A stretch of DNA of 18,570 nt from Caryophanales bacterium UBA4869 (GCA_002399505.1 DHDT01000047.1:866-19435), one strand, 5' to 3'. Counted from the stretch's first letter, positions 5,303 to 14,129 are shown. Program-made: numbers and translations. Notes: generated by a model not told the origin, from the letters alone.

Positions 5303-8248
5303 TTAGATCTTTTTGAACTTGTTGAAGAAGGGAAGGAAGGTATAGAGACCCATAAAGATTGCGCCTCCGAATACCAATACATCGATGGAGTAAAGAGTTG
5401 GAATCCACCAGCTAGAGCTAGATGTCGGTCCTTTAATACCGGCATTAACCTTGTAATCATTGTCTTCGGGGTTATAGTCTCTCGAATACTGATAAGTGGA
5501 GACATAAGTATAGAGATTGTGTTTGACGGCTAACTTGGCACAGTACATGGAAGTAGGATCAGTCTTATCAAGAGGAGCATAATTGGTCTTCATCGGGTCA
5601 AGCCATAAGTCATTGCCGGCAATGACACCTCTAGTCGGATTCATGATTTCGTCTCCGCTGCTCCAGTCAGTTACGACTGAACCCTTGAATCCCCATTCGT
5701 TACGGAGAATCTCGGTGCAGAGATCATAGATGGCACCAGCCCAGATAGCACCGATACGATTGAAGGCAGTCATGACACCCTGAGCACCGCCCTTGACGGC
5801 AATCTCAAACGGCTTGAGATAGATTTCACGGAATGTCTGTTCAGTGATCCAGGTATCGACACCCTTGGCATTGTCGCCTTCTTCGCTTAAGGCGAAATGC
5901 TTGATGTAGGTGTATAAGCCACCTGACTTTGCGCCTTGGATGGTAGCGCTGGATAAGTCTCCGGAGATGATAGGATCTTCGGAATAGTATTCGTAGTTTC
6001 TGCCGTTGTAGTTGGAACGATGGAGGTTGACTCCAGGAGCATACCAGCCGTTGATGCCGCTCTTGCTGGCTTCATAGGCCATGGACTGACCGATTTCATA
6101 GGCCAAGGCTTCATTCCAAGTGCAGCCTATGACGGCTTCACAGGGATAGCTAGTCCAGGTCGATTTGTCTTCGGCGATCTTCTGAGTGTTCTGGTTGAAT
6201 CCGCTAGGACCATCAAAGTCGAGGGTCTTAGGTTTTCCGATGGATTCGATGACGGGTGAACCAAAACCGCTCTTCTCGACTAATTCCGTAGCTTCATTTA
6301 TGGTTACCTGATCGACTAACTGGTCCCATAATTCACCGTCATAATCCTTCATCAGTTTATCGACTAAAGTATCGTTGAATACTAAGTTACTGGGACTTGC
6401 CAAGTCAGCGGCACTGGCTTTGGTTCCGTCTTTCTTGGTTACCAGATAGAGTCCGTTTTCAGCACCGAAAGAAGGCATAGTCTCCTGATCCATCGCCGAA
6501 CTCTGATAGGTTTTGGCTTCAGTCATCTTCTTGGTATCGGTAGGAAGACGTGAGGAGGTATCCTTGAAAGTTCCGATGAAGTTAGAACGGGAGAGATAAG
6601 TTTCATTGACACCGACGTTAGATCCGTCTATCGGCACCCAGCCATAGGCATCCTCACCCGTGAATCTGTTGATTACGTCATAGTCGGTGACAGGGTCTTT
6701 GGTGATGTTGATGGTATTTTCGACATTGTAGGTGAGAGTATTGCTGTTATCATCCATCTCCTTGAGGTTATGGACATCTTTTCGTAACTGAAGACTATAG
6801 GAACCGGCATCTAATTCATAGCCGGCATTTCCGTTGTCGTTTTTGTTATAGCAGTCATAGGAAGACATAGAATAGGCGGATAAGGAGAGAGTGACATCCT
6901 GACTCTCGCCTGGCTGCAGGACAGAAGTCTTGGCAAAATCACCTAAAGTGATTGCGCTTTTTTCAATTCCGTTTTTGATGTAAGGAGGCAGGTAGTATAA
7001 TTCCACGACATCTTTTCCGGGATAGTTTCCGGTATTTTCAACTGTGACTGTGATTTTGATGTTGCTGTCAGCCTGTAAAGCTGAGCCTTTGGGAAGAGAG
7101 ACTTCCTTCATAGTCCATTTGAAGCTGGTGTAGCTTAGACCATAGCCGAAAGGATAAAGGACAGCAGAATCGTATCCTTTTTCCAAGCCGCTGAAGAAAC
7201 CTTCAGCGTCAGCTGTCTCATACCAGCGATAACCGAAATACATATTCTCCTGATAGACGATGTTTCCGCCAGTAGCTGATTTGTTCTTTACAAAACTATT
7301 GGCAAAAGCCGGTTCGGTGGAATAGTTATAGGCATAGGTGTCAGCAAGCTTTCCGCTAGGCGAGATCTTTGTAGTGGTCTTTTTTCCGTCAGTGTCAGTA
7401 GACACTTTTTCTCCGGCCAATAAGTTAGCGACGCTTTCGGCTCCTGAAAGACCGGTAGGTCCGCAGTATAAGGCTGCGTCGACTCCCTCGTCGTTTAAGA
7501 AACCGCACTGCATGTTGTTGGAAGTGTTGAGAATGACGATGACCTTGTCAAAGTTCTTTTCGACTAGGTCGAGCATGTATTCTTCTTTGGCGGAGATATC
7601 CAGGTAACTTCTGGTTTCGTCTGTTGCACCGGTGACATAATCAGTCTGAGTAGTCGGAACTTCTCCGACATTCTCGCCGCTGTTACGGGATAAGACAACT
7701 AAAGCCGTGTCACTATATGATTTGGCACTGGTGATTAAAGAATCAGTGTAGAAATCATTGGAGGGCTGAATGATCTTTCCATTCTGATTCATGGAAAGCC
7801 ATTCATCGCTTGTATCGATGGACTTATCGTATTTGTCAGCCAGATCCTTATTGTATTCGAATCCGGCATTCTTCAGTCCCTGAAGAAGACCGATTCTCTT
7901 TTCGGGATCGGGTTTGCAGGAACCTGAACCGACACCGGTGAATACCCAGCCTTTGTCATTGCTGGTATAGCCAAAGACATTGACTTTGTTGTTCTTGGAA
8001 GTGTCTAAAGGCAAAGTGCTGTTTTCGTTCTTGAGAAGAACAGTTCCGTCTTCAGTGATCTTCTTGACTAATTTATCGCCTTTCTGAGCTGACTCTTCAT
8101 CGCCTGAAGTAGCACCAGAACCGGCGATTGCGCTGTTGATGAAATCAACACCTAAAACGTTGAAGCAGACGACGTTTCCGACAACTAAGCCGGCACTTAA
8201 AGCGCATAATGCGACAAAACCGACTATTCTTCCAGCTTTAAATTTCAT
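5303..8248 (-). CDS. Circularly permuted GH3 glycosidase (beta-glucosidase type) with membrane helices at both ends
   Basis: A 981-residue glycoside hydrolase family 3 protein with inverted domain order. Residues 8-34 are a membrane anchor. The alpha/beta-sandwich half of GH3 comes first (DGTVLLKNENSTLPL at about 68, SGENVGE, then YPFGYGLSYTSFKW leading into the fibronectin III-like domain). The TIM-barrel half follows: DGPSGFN (about 679), GRNYEYYSEDP (about 749), KHF (783-785) and the nucleophile Asp861 in SVVTDWSSGD. A final helix (about 950-975) ends in NKFKKI. Both ends should be cytosolic with the enzyme outside. It probably releases beta-linked sugars; substrate unknown. The same permutation is known in Butyrivibrio and Ruminococcus beta-glucosidases. 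AAGGAG precedes the ATG. It is last in the operon. Confidence 0.94.
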   Translation of the reverse strand: MKFKAGRIVGFVALCALSAGLVVGNVVCFNVLGVDFINSAIAGSGATSGDEESAQKGDKLVKKITEDGTVLLKNENSTLPLDTSKNNKVNVFGYTSNDKGWVFTGVGSGSCKPDPEKRIGLLQGLKNAGFEYNKDLADKYDKSIDTSDEWLSMNQNGKIIQPSNDFYTDSLITSAKSYSDTALVVLSRNSGENVGEVPTTQTDYVTGATDETRSYLDISAKEEYMLDLVEKNFDKVIVILNTSNNMQCGFLNDEGVDAALYCGPTGLSGAESVANLLAGEKVSTDTDGKKTTTKISPSGKLADTYAYNYSTEPAFANSFVKNKSATGGNIVYQENMYFGYRWYETADAEGFFSGLEKGYDSAVLYPFGYGLSYTSFKWTMKEVSLPKGSALQADSNIKITVTVENTGNYPGKDVVELYYLPPYIKNGIEKSAITLGDFAKTSVLQPGESQDVTLSLSAYSMSSYDCYNKNDNGNAGYELDAGSYSLQLRKDVHNLKEMDDNSNTLTYNVENTINITKDPVTDYDVINRFTGEDAYGWVPIDGSNVGVNETYLSRSNFIGTFKDTSSRLPTDTKKMTEAKTYQSSAMDQETMPSFGAENGLYLVTKKDGTKASAADLASPSNLVFNDTLVDKLMKDYDGELWDQLVDQVTINEATELVEKSGFGSPVIESIGKPKTLDFDGPSGFNQNTQKIAEDKSTWTSYPCEAVIGCTWNEALAYEIGQSMAYEASKSGINGWYAPGVNLHRSNYNGRNYEYYSEDPIISGDLSSATIQGAKSGGLYTYIKHFALSEEGDNAKGVDTWITEQTFREIYLKPFEIAVKGGAQGVMTAFNRIGAIWAGAIYDLCTEILRNEWGFKGSVVTDWSSGDEIMNPTRGVIAGNDLWLDPMKTNYAPLDKTDPTSMYCAKLAVKHNLYTYVSTYQYSRDYNPEDNDYKVNAGIKGPTSSSSWWIPTLYSIDVLVFGGAIFMGLYTFLPFFNKFKKI

Positions 8249-8310
8249 TTTATTCTCCTTGAAAAAGATAGGTGGTTAAACATCTGCTCTGATAATCGAG
8301 TCACGAGTGA

Positions 8311-9756
8311 CTAATAAGGAAGAACAACCTGATAACCAGTGAACCAATACTGACTCGTCTTGTCGCTGGCTTCAAATTGACGGCCTTTGATTACTACTTG
8401 AGAATCATATACTTCGACATAGAGGCCCTGAGCTCCGCCGTTATCGTAAGAGCCGTTCATATAGGAATGACCTCCTCCTTCTCCTTCCCAGAGATAGCCG
8501 ATAGCAGCCGTATTGAAGAACGAAGGATAATTGTCAGAGATCTTATAGGGATCTTTGCTTTCGAAACACCAGTGAGAATGACTGGAGAAGAACATGAGCT
8601 GTTTGTAGTCTTTGATGATGTTTCTGATTTTCGTCTCTTCTTCAAGAGAATAGCCATACCAAGTCTGTTTGAGAGAAGTAAGAGATCCGCTGACGGTGTC
8701 TCGAAGAGACCCGTGAGAGAATAAGTAGATAGGATTTCCGGTTTCTCCGGCCTTTTTGACAGTCTCCTCTAACCAGGTAAGCTGTTTTTCACCTAAGACA
8801 CAGTCCGCTCTTCCGTTTCCGTCTAAAGTCTGGGGCATCTTGGTGGTTCCTAAGTAGATGAAATAGCTTCCGTTGATGACTTCATAAAAATAAGGAGAGG
8901 TATTTCCGGTCTTGTTTTCCCATAAGGCAAGACGTTCTTCGTATCTCTTCTTCTCAGTCTGCTCATCAGCGGTATCATAATCAGTCTCAGACTGAACGAT
9001 GAATTCATGGTTTCCAAGTCCGATATGGAGCAGATAGTCATCAGTTCCATATACACTGGTATGGGAATCGAAGAAGGAATCATAGTTAGCCGAACTATAT
9101 TCATCGACGATGTCGCCGTTGACGATGATCCCAGAGCTTCTAGGAGAGTTCTTCTTGATGTCTTCGAAGGTCTTCTTGGAGCGGTTGTAGAATGCCGGGG
9201 AAGAAGTAGTCACCTGGTTATCGCTGATGACCTGGAATTCATAAAGAAGATTCTGATTCTCTTTGTAGTCTTCGACACCGACACTGGCTTTGCCTAAAGA
9301 TGCTTTTGACAAATCAAAGGCTTCTACCCAGATTTTCGTAGCCTTCATGGGAATCAGTGTATTAATGGTGAAGTCGTATTGGAAGTCAGATGAATTCATA
9401 TTGGTGAAAGTGGAAATAGCGCTGTAATCGGTGAAAGAACTGTCCTTGTCTCCCCAATTGAGAGAGAGACTGCTGATAGTGGAAGAGAAAGCAGTTCCCT
9501 TTGTAATCAGAAGAGAACCTTCAGCACAGTTTTTGATATCACTTTGATTTTGATAATAAAGAGTGAATAAGTCAGACGTCGTATCCGGAGTCTTGATCAC
9601 GGGTTCATAACTCGAGGAAGAAGATGAAGAAGAGGAACTCGATGAATCACTGCTTAAAGAAGAAGCTGAAGAGCCCGCGGAGGAATTACCTCCGCAGGCA
9701 GAAACAGCCAGAAGTGACGTTTGAAGAAGAATCAGGCAAATTGCTTTTTTCTTCAT
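8311..9756 (-). CDS. Calcineurin-like metallophosphoesterase lipoprotein
   Basis: A 481-residue surface phosphoesterase. I place the start at 9756 because MKKKAICLILLQTSLLAVSAC is a clear lipoprotein signal (lipobox VSAC, Cys21); the frame stays open 18 codons further but that part has no signal character. A pure Ser linker (38-49) follows, then a beta-rich N-domain (about 60-170). The phosphoesterase domain shows SDNQ (Asp179), NGDIVD (Asp215, Asp218), GNHE (Asn249-His250), FSHGSL and SSHSHW, i.e. the metallophosphatase ligands, with Gln where the first His is usual and Ser for Gly in the last GHxH. Substrate is unknown. The start lies 4 nt after the previous stop without a Shine-Dalgarno sequence, implying translational coupling. 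Confidence 0.87.
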   Translation of the reverse strand: MKKKAICLILLQTSLLAVSACGGNSSAGSSASSLSSDSSSSSSSSSSSSYEPVIKTPDTTSDLFTLYYQNQSDIKNCAEGSLLITKGTAFSSTISSLSLNWGDKDSSFTDYSAISTFTNMNSSDFQYDFTINTLIPMKATKIWVEAFDLSKASLGKASVGVEDYKENQNLLYEFQVISDNQVTTSSPAFYNRSKKTFEDIKKNSPRSSGIIVNGDIVDEYSSANYDSFFDSHTSVYGTDDYLLHIGLGNHEFIVQSETDYDTADEQTEKKRYEERLALWENKTGNTSPYFYEVINGSYFIYLGTTKMPQTLDGNGRADCVLGEKQLTWLEETVKKAGETGNPIYLFSHGSLRDTVSGSLTSLKQTWYGYSLEEETKIRNIIKDYKQLMFFSSHSHWCFESKDPYKISDNYPSFFNTAAIGYLWEGEGGGHSYMNGSYDNGGAQGLYVEVYDSQVVIKGRQFEASDKTSQYWFTGYQVVLPY

Positions 9757-9760
9757 TTTA

Positions 9761-12190
9761 CTATTCGGAAACAACGGCTCCGCCGTATAAGGAAAGATCG
9801 TTCCAGACACTGATATAGACTACATCGGTGATGTCATAACCGCCAGCGGCATTGGCTGAATCCTTATCCATGTAGACGATCTGGAAGGCACCATAGCCAT
9901 CGCCGTCATTCCAGGTATAGTCGCCCTGTCCCTTTTGTAAGCCATCGATCAAATGACGCTTGTCATGAGGATTCTGAGTGGTGACATCAACCTTGGTTCC
10001 AAGTCCGGTTGAAGAAGGATAGAACCAATATAAGCTGCCGGAATTCTTAGATTCGACATCATCAGAAGTATGCCATAAGCCAACCCAGCTGCTAGAAGAA
10101 GCGACAGAATCGACGGTGACATAGATAGGTTCTTTTCCAGTGGAATCAAAGTAGGTGTTTCTGTCAGCATACATATTGACCTTGTAGGCGGATAAGACAG
10201 AAGGAGTGGTAACCTTGATGTAGTCCATGGCGCCTAAGAACTCATAGTGGTTCTGATCTTCTGCTTTTTCATTTTCGAGTGAGTAGTTGTAAGGCTCCCA
10301 GACGATTCTGTTCTTGCCTTCAGTGAGCCTGACCTGGGCAGAGACAGTGAATTCAGTGAAGTTGTCCTTGACACCGGTCTTGTTGTTTCCGGCGATGATG
10401 TTAGGAGTGGAGACTAAGGTTCCGTTGAACCAGAGATCACCTAATCCGCCAATTCCCGTATCGGTCATTGCAGTAGTTTTATTGAGATAAGGAGTAGACA
10501 TTCTCATAGAGATAGTAGCCCAAGAAGAAGTGGAGGATTCAATACCGTAGATGATCTTGGTGGTTTCCTTCTTGTTGTTGTATTTGTCAGTCTGAACTTT
10601 GGTGGCATCCTTCAATTCGACATAAGTGGCTCCGGCTTCTAAAGCATCATAGCCGACTCTCTTGGTCGTCTCAGCTTCAGCTTCGAAAGTGAAGGTCTGT
10701 TTAGGAGCAGGTTTGCCGTTGAGGAAATAAGTAAGGTCTCCCTTAGGATATTTGACTTCGATATAGTCTAAGGCACCTAAATAGGCATATCCATTTATCT
10801 CGTGGTTGACGACGACATCGACGATGTTGTTGCCTTCTTCCAGATCAACCCAGCCAGTGAGGATATCACAGTAGTTGTCTTTGACACCGGTCTTGTCGTT
10901 GCCTTTGATTGTAAGACCCGTCATATCGATGTCTTTGCCGCCGATATTGATGGTGAGGATCTTGTTTAAAGCGACATCAGCCATCTTAGTGGCTTCATCG
11001 ACATAAGGAGCGGCGATTCTGATGTTGAGTTTGACCTTGGTAGTCTTAGCGGCAGTGATGCCATACATGACATTGAGGTCTTTCTTCAATTCGACAGAAG
11101 TCTTGCCGGTCATGTCGATCAGAGGGTTTTCTTCATCCTGATAGACTCTGGTCTTATCAGATTCCACTTCCAGTTTGTCAGCTTTGAGGATGACATCCGG
11201 GTCAGCTCCTTCTACTTCGGCGGTGTTAGCGACCGCAGTCAGGGTCTTAGTGCTGTAGACGGTGATCTTATCGACGTTTCCTAAGGTTCCGATGGCGCCG
11301 CTATATTTGTCATCATAGACATGGGTGGTATCAAAACGATTAGAGACGACGAAGGTGACAACGTTGGTTCCCTGAATCAAATCGATGTTTCCGATGGTGA
11401 CATCCTGAACGTTGAAATAATCAGCAGTGCCTAAGTTCTTGTATGTGCCCTCGACATTGATGTCCTCAGTGTTGACAGTATGGCCGTTGACCTTGATCGT
11501 ATACCAATCAGCGAAGTTGTAGTCGATGGAGTTCCACATTCCGCCCCAGCCTGAAGGTCCCATCAAAGTGATGTGGAGGGAGGCGTTGGTATCAGCTTCG
11601 GAAGAATTGATACCCCAGATCATACGATCGTTTTTGGAAAGAGAACCGACGATGAGACCGCTGATTCTTTCATCGGTTTCAGCGCCGATAGCCATATGTG
11701 ATCCTTCGGTCTTGACAAGATTCGCATCTTCGGCTTCGAAGATGTTCTCGCTTCTGCCCTGGTCATCAGTTCCTAAGACAGTCAAAGTGGCTTCACTCTT
11801 CTTTAAAGGATTCTCATTGGATCTGGCAGTGATAGTGACAGTTCCACGGGTAACACAGACGATTTCGTTGTTTTCGATTGTGGCGATAGTGGTATCACCG
11901 CTGCTTAAAGTAAAAGCGGTATTGGTAACATTAGTAGGCTTGAAGACGACAGAAGCGGTGACATGTTCACCGACTTTGGCTACGTTCTTGCTTAAAGTGA
12001 GTTTGATTTCCTTGACGTTGACGACAGTAGAAGTGCTTTCTCCCTGAGAAGACTGGGAAGTCTGAGAAGAAGAGGCAGCTGAGTTACTAGAAGAAGCAGA
12101 GCTGCTCTGACCGCAGGAAGATAGTCCTAAGGCAGACAACATAAGAATAGAGGTCAATAAGAACTTACCGGCATGAGATTTCTTAATCAT
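9761..12190 (-). CDS. Multidomain lipoprotein with an Ig-like domain and three CBM-like repeats
   Basis: An 809-residue surface lipoprotein, first gene of the operon. The signal ends at LSSC (Cys26), followed by a Ser/Gln linker (27-55). Residues about 57-140 are a bacterial Ig-like (Big_2) domain. Three units beginning with an EAE/EVE motif follow: about 149-317 (FEAEDA), 335-482 (LEVESD) and 499-663 (FEAEAE). Units 2 and 3 are clear duplicates: GNDKTGVKDNY at 430 and GNNKTGVKDNF at 601, each ending in LGAxDYIxV. Their layout resembles CBM6/CBM35 carbohydrate-binding modules. The C-terminal domain (about 668-809), rich in Trp and Asp, is unrecognised. I see no catalytic motif; a glycan-binding partner for the GH3 is the likely role. 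AGGAGG lies 7 nt before the ATG. Confidence 0.82.
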   Translation of the reverse strand: MIKKSHAGKFLLTSILMLSALGLSSCGQSSSASSSNSAASSSQTSQSSQGESTSTVVNVKEIKLTLSKNVAKVGEHVTASVVFKPTNVTNTAFTLSSGDTTIATIENNEIVCVTRGTVTITARSNENPLKKSEATLTVLGTDDQGRSENIFEAEDANLVKTEGSHMAIGAETDERISGLIVGSLSKNDRMIWGINSSEADTNASLHITLMGPSGWGGMWNSIDYNFADWYTIKVNGHTVNTEDINVEGTYKNLGTADYFNVQDVTIGNIDLIQGTNVVTFVVSNRFDTTHVYDDKYSGAIGTLGNVDKITVYSTKTLTAVANTAEVEGADPDVILKADKLEVESDKTRVYQDEENPLIDMTGKTSVELKKDLNVMYGITAAKTTKVKLNIRIAAPYVDEATKMADVALNKILTINIGGKDIDMTGLTIKGNDKTGVKDNYCDILTGWVDLEEGNNIVDVVVNHEINGYAYLGALDYIEVKYPKGDLTYFLNGKPAPKQTFTFEAEAETTKRVGYDALEAGATYVELKDATKVQTDKYNNKKETTKIIYGIESSTSSWATISMRMSTPYLNKTTAMTDTGIGGLGDLWFNGTLVSTPNIIAGNNKTGVKDNFTEFTVSAQVRLTEGKNRIVWEPYNYSLENEKAEDQNHYEFLGAMDYIKVTTPSVLSAYKVNMYADRNTYFDSTGKEPIYVTVDSVASSSSWVGLWHTSDDVESKNSGSLYWFYPSSTGLGTKVDVTTQNPHDKRHLIDGLQKGQGDYTWNDGDGYGAFQIVYMDKDSANAAGGYDITDVVYISVWNDLSLYGGAVVSE

Positions 12191-12197
12191 TTTGTTT

Positions 12198-12434
12198 CCT
12201 CCTGGAAAATGATTGTTGTTAAGGTGTGTGTTTTGCTATCCAAAGCTTATCATTTGTTTTTTCTGTTGCAAAATTCGGACACCGAAGTTTTGTCTGTCCT
12301 TTATCAGCCTTTGCCAAAAGTGATTTTGAAGCGCTTTTCAAAGTGATCAAAACAGAGAATTCATTGATGTTTGATTATTCCAGATCACAGGCGGTGATCG
12401 TTTTTTGCACTTTAGTCTATCTTATAGATATATA
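12198..12434 (-). promoter_or_regulatory. Long structured leader of the saccharolytic operon
   Basis: If transcription starts from the -10-like TATATA at 12429-12434 (start about 12422), the lipoprotein mRNA has a leader of about 230 nt. It holds three hairpins: GATCAC/GTGATC (12383-12388 with 12394-12399), TTTGAA/TTCAAA (12325-12330 with 12337-12342), and TTCGG/CCGAA extended by AAAA/TTTT (12270-12291). A second GTGATC at 12343-12348 offers an alternative partner for 12383-12388. No known riboswitch class is recognised. The leader ends with a strong Shine-Dalgarno sequence at 12198-12203. Confidence 0.4.
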
Positions 12435-12460
12435 TAAAGTGAATAGGGTAATCATCTTTT

Positions 12461-12497
12461 GATTTCATAATCGGTAGTCTGGATTTCAAAACCGGTA
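12461..12497 (-). promoter_or_regulatory. Two 16-bp direct repeats at 21-bp period, candidate LytTR binding site
   Basis: On the minus strand TACCGGTTTTGAAATC (12497-12482) and TACCGATTATGAAATC (12476-12461) agree at 14 of 16 positions and start 21 bp apart, two helical turns. LytTR regulators bind pairs of short direct repeats on one DNA face with about this spacing. A LytTR regulator is encoded 1.6 kb away on the same strand. The second copy lies about 27 bp upstream of a TATATA, where an activator could replace the missing -35. Confidence 0.5.
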
Positions 12498-12771
12498 AAA
12501 AGATGTAATTAAAATATAAATGCTTCAAATTGCAGTAATTACAAATATATACCGCTTTCAAAAAGGAAGACTTTGATAATGGATTCTATTTGTATCTGGA
12601 TTAAACCTTGCTTATCCGTTGATGCAAATTGATATCAAGGCTCTTTTTTTATACGTATAACAGGTAAAATTCTTTCGTAACTTGTCTTTCAGTTTTCCTA
12701 TTTGGTAGAGCTTACATTCAGAAGAATTTTGATATATTCAAACTTTTGTAAGCATACAATCCGGACAGATG
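12498..12771. other. Spacer after the kinase gene, possible small plus-strand transcript end
   Basis: There is no convincing gene here. On the plus strand CCTTG/CAAGG (12606-12610 and 12636-12640) precedes seven T residues (12644-12650), a weak terminator without an annotated plus-strand gene before it. A perfect 12-bp palindrome, TTATACGTATAA, lies at 12649-12660. I see no good terminator for the kinase gene on the minus strand. Confidence 0.4.
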
Positions 12772-14124
12772 TCAGCGCTTTGAATCTGTTTCTTCCGGTA
12801 TCGGTATCAGAATATCGATTGAGAAGAGATTGTCTTTGTCCTTGACGAACATCTCGCCGTCATAGCTCTCCACCAGTCTTTTCATGGAGAAGGTTCCGTA
12901 GCCGTGATAGTTCTTGTCGCCCTTAGTCGTAACCGGAAGACCATTGGTATAGGAAAGCTTGCCTTCAAAGTAGTTTTCAATATGGATTGACACCATGTTG
13001 TTGATTCCCTTGACGTGAAGACGGATGAATCTCTTGTCTTCTTCCTTAGTGAGCAAGTATTCGATTGCATTATCCACAGCGTTTCCAAATAAAGAATAGA
13101 TGTTGGAGGCCGACATGAAGTTGATCTTCTCACCGTCGGCAATATAGGTAAGACTTATTTTGTTCTTGCCGCAGAGCAGGCTCTTTTCAGTCAGGACGAC
13201 ATCCAGAGCGTCATTTCCGGTTTTGATAATTGATCCGTAGACCATGACTGAGTTTTCGATTTCCTTCAAGGCATTGGGATCGATGACTCCTCCGTGTCTT
13301 ATAGCGGCAATCTGATGCTTGAGGTCATGGCATTTGATGTTGATGATATCGATATTCTCCTTGGCCAATTCATAGTGTTCCTTGTCTTCTTTCCACATCT
13401 GTTCGACGACAGCCAGTTCTTTTTCTGTCTTTTTGGCTTCCTTGAGCTTGAACATCAGGGCTAAGACTACACTGCAGCTTAAGATGCCGTAGGTAAAGGA
13501 TACCAATAGTTCCGTCTGATTCTTTTTGACATCAGTGGTCGATACCATGATGCTGTTTAAAAGGATGGCCAAGAGGATAAGGAGGACAGAGACGACAAAC
13601 ATCGAATTGTTGGTGATGTAAAAGTCCTGTTCCTTCTTAATTTTTCTTCCCCAGAGAACATAGGCGACAATATAGATGATGATGTAGATGACGATATAGA
13701 CATAGAAAGAAAGGAAGTTGACAAAGTCGGTACCTGTCACTCCGCTTCCGTACATGTCGAGTGAGTTTCCGCCGTCTAGAAGGGTGGCTATCATAAAGAC
13801 CTGATAGGCCGAGAAGGCGATATGCTGGATAGCATATCCGGCTATGCAGCAGAAAGAGGAATTGATGAAAGACTCCTCAAAGCAGATCAAGATGGCGGAT
13901 ATCGATATGATGAATATCAACAAGAACATCAAAGACATGTAATAGGGTCCGTAGTTGACAATCGGAATCGCATAGGTCAGACCCGCGGCACCTAAAAGAC
14001 AGAGGAACACTCTGAGTACAAAGTTCTTCCTTTTCTTGAGATGGACGACAAAAAGACTCTCAGCTGCCAATAATTCCACAAGAAACTGGAATTTATACAA
14101 GAAGAGAGCAGTGATATCGTACAT
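12772..14124 (-). CDS. GHKL-type sensor histidine kinase (AgrC-like class)
   Basis: A 450-residue membrane sensor kinase. The N-terminal half has six or more hydrophobic helices within 5-225. A helical linker (about 226-260) leads to the H-box CHDLKHQ, with His266 the likely phosphoacceptor, then the ATPase domain with N-box GNAVDNAIE (Asn348, Asn352) and G-box HGYGTFSMK (408-414). It probably senses an external or membrane signal and phosphorylates the LytTR regulator encoded just upstream; the gap is 5 nt and no close Shine-Dalgarno sequence is present, so translation is coupled. No agrB/agrD-like pheromone genes accompany it here, so the ligand is unknown. Topology and motifs, not full similarity, support the AgrC-like label. 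Confidence 0.92.
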   Translation of the reverse strand: MYDITALFLYKFQFLVELLAAESLFVVHLKKRKNFVLRVFLCLLGAAGLTYAIPIVNYGPYYMSLMFLLIFIISISAILICFEESFINSSFCCIAGYAIQHIAFSAYQVFMIATLLDGGNSLDMYGSGVTGTDFVNFLSFYVYIVIYIIIYIVAYVLWGRKIKKEQDFYITNNSMFVVSVLLILLAILLNSIMVSTTDVKKNQTELLVSFTYGILSCSVVLALMFKLKEAKKTEKELAVVEQMWKEDKEHYELAKENIDIINIKCHDLKHQIAAIRHGGVIDPNALKEIENSVMVYGSIIKTGNDALDVVLTEKSLLCGKNKISLTYIADGEKINFMSASNIYSLFGNAVDNAIEYLLTKEEDKRFIRLHVKGINNMVSIHIENYFEGKLSYTNGLPVTTKGDKNYHGYGTFSMKRLVESYDGEMFVKDKDNLFSIDILIPIPEETDSKR

Positions 14125-14129
14125 ATTGT

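Noticed and set aside
8299..8312. Palindrome AGTCACGAGTGACT at the phosphoesterase stop as a terminator
   Set aside because: The stem is only 6 bp and no T run follows on either strand; GH3 most likely shares the transcript.
9610..9645. Poly-Ser linker as a slippage-prone phase-variation tract
   Set aside because: The Ser codons are mixed (TCA, TCG, AGT, TCC, TCT), so there is no long perfect DNA repeat to slip.
12325..12342. CcpA catabolite-repression (cre) site TTTGAAGCGCTTTTCAAA
   Set aside because: It is palindromic and suggestive, but in either orientation the central CG is shifted by one base from the cre consensus, and it lies deep in the supposed leader.
12226..12462. 78-codon plus-strand ORF in the operon leader
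   Set aside because: It begins with GTG, has no Shine-Dalgarno sequence or recognisable protein features, and overlaps the leader hairpins and direct repeats.
12579..12632. 17-codon ORF as a possible signalling peptide
   Set aside because: The AAAGG is too far from the ATG (about 11 nt), the peptide lacks processing features, and nothing links it to the kinase beyond position.
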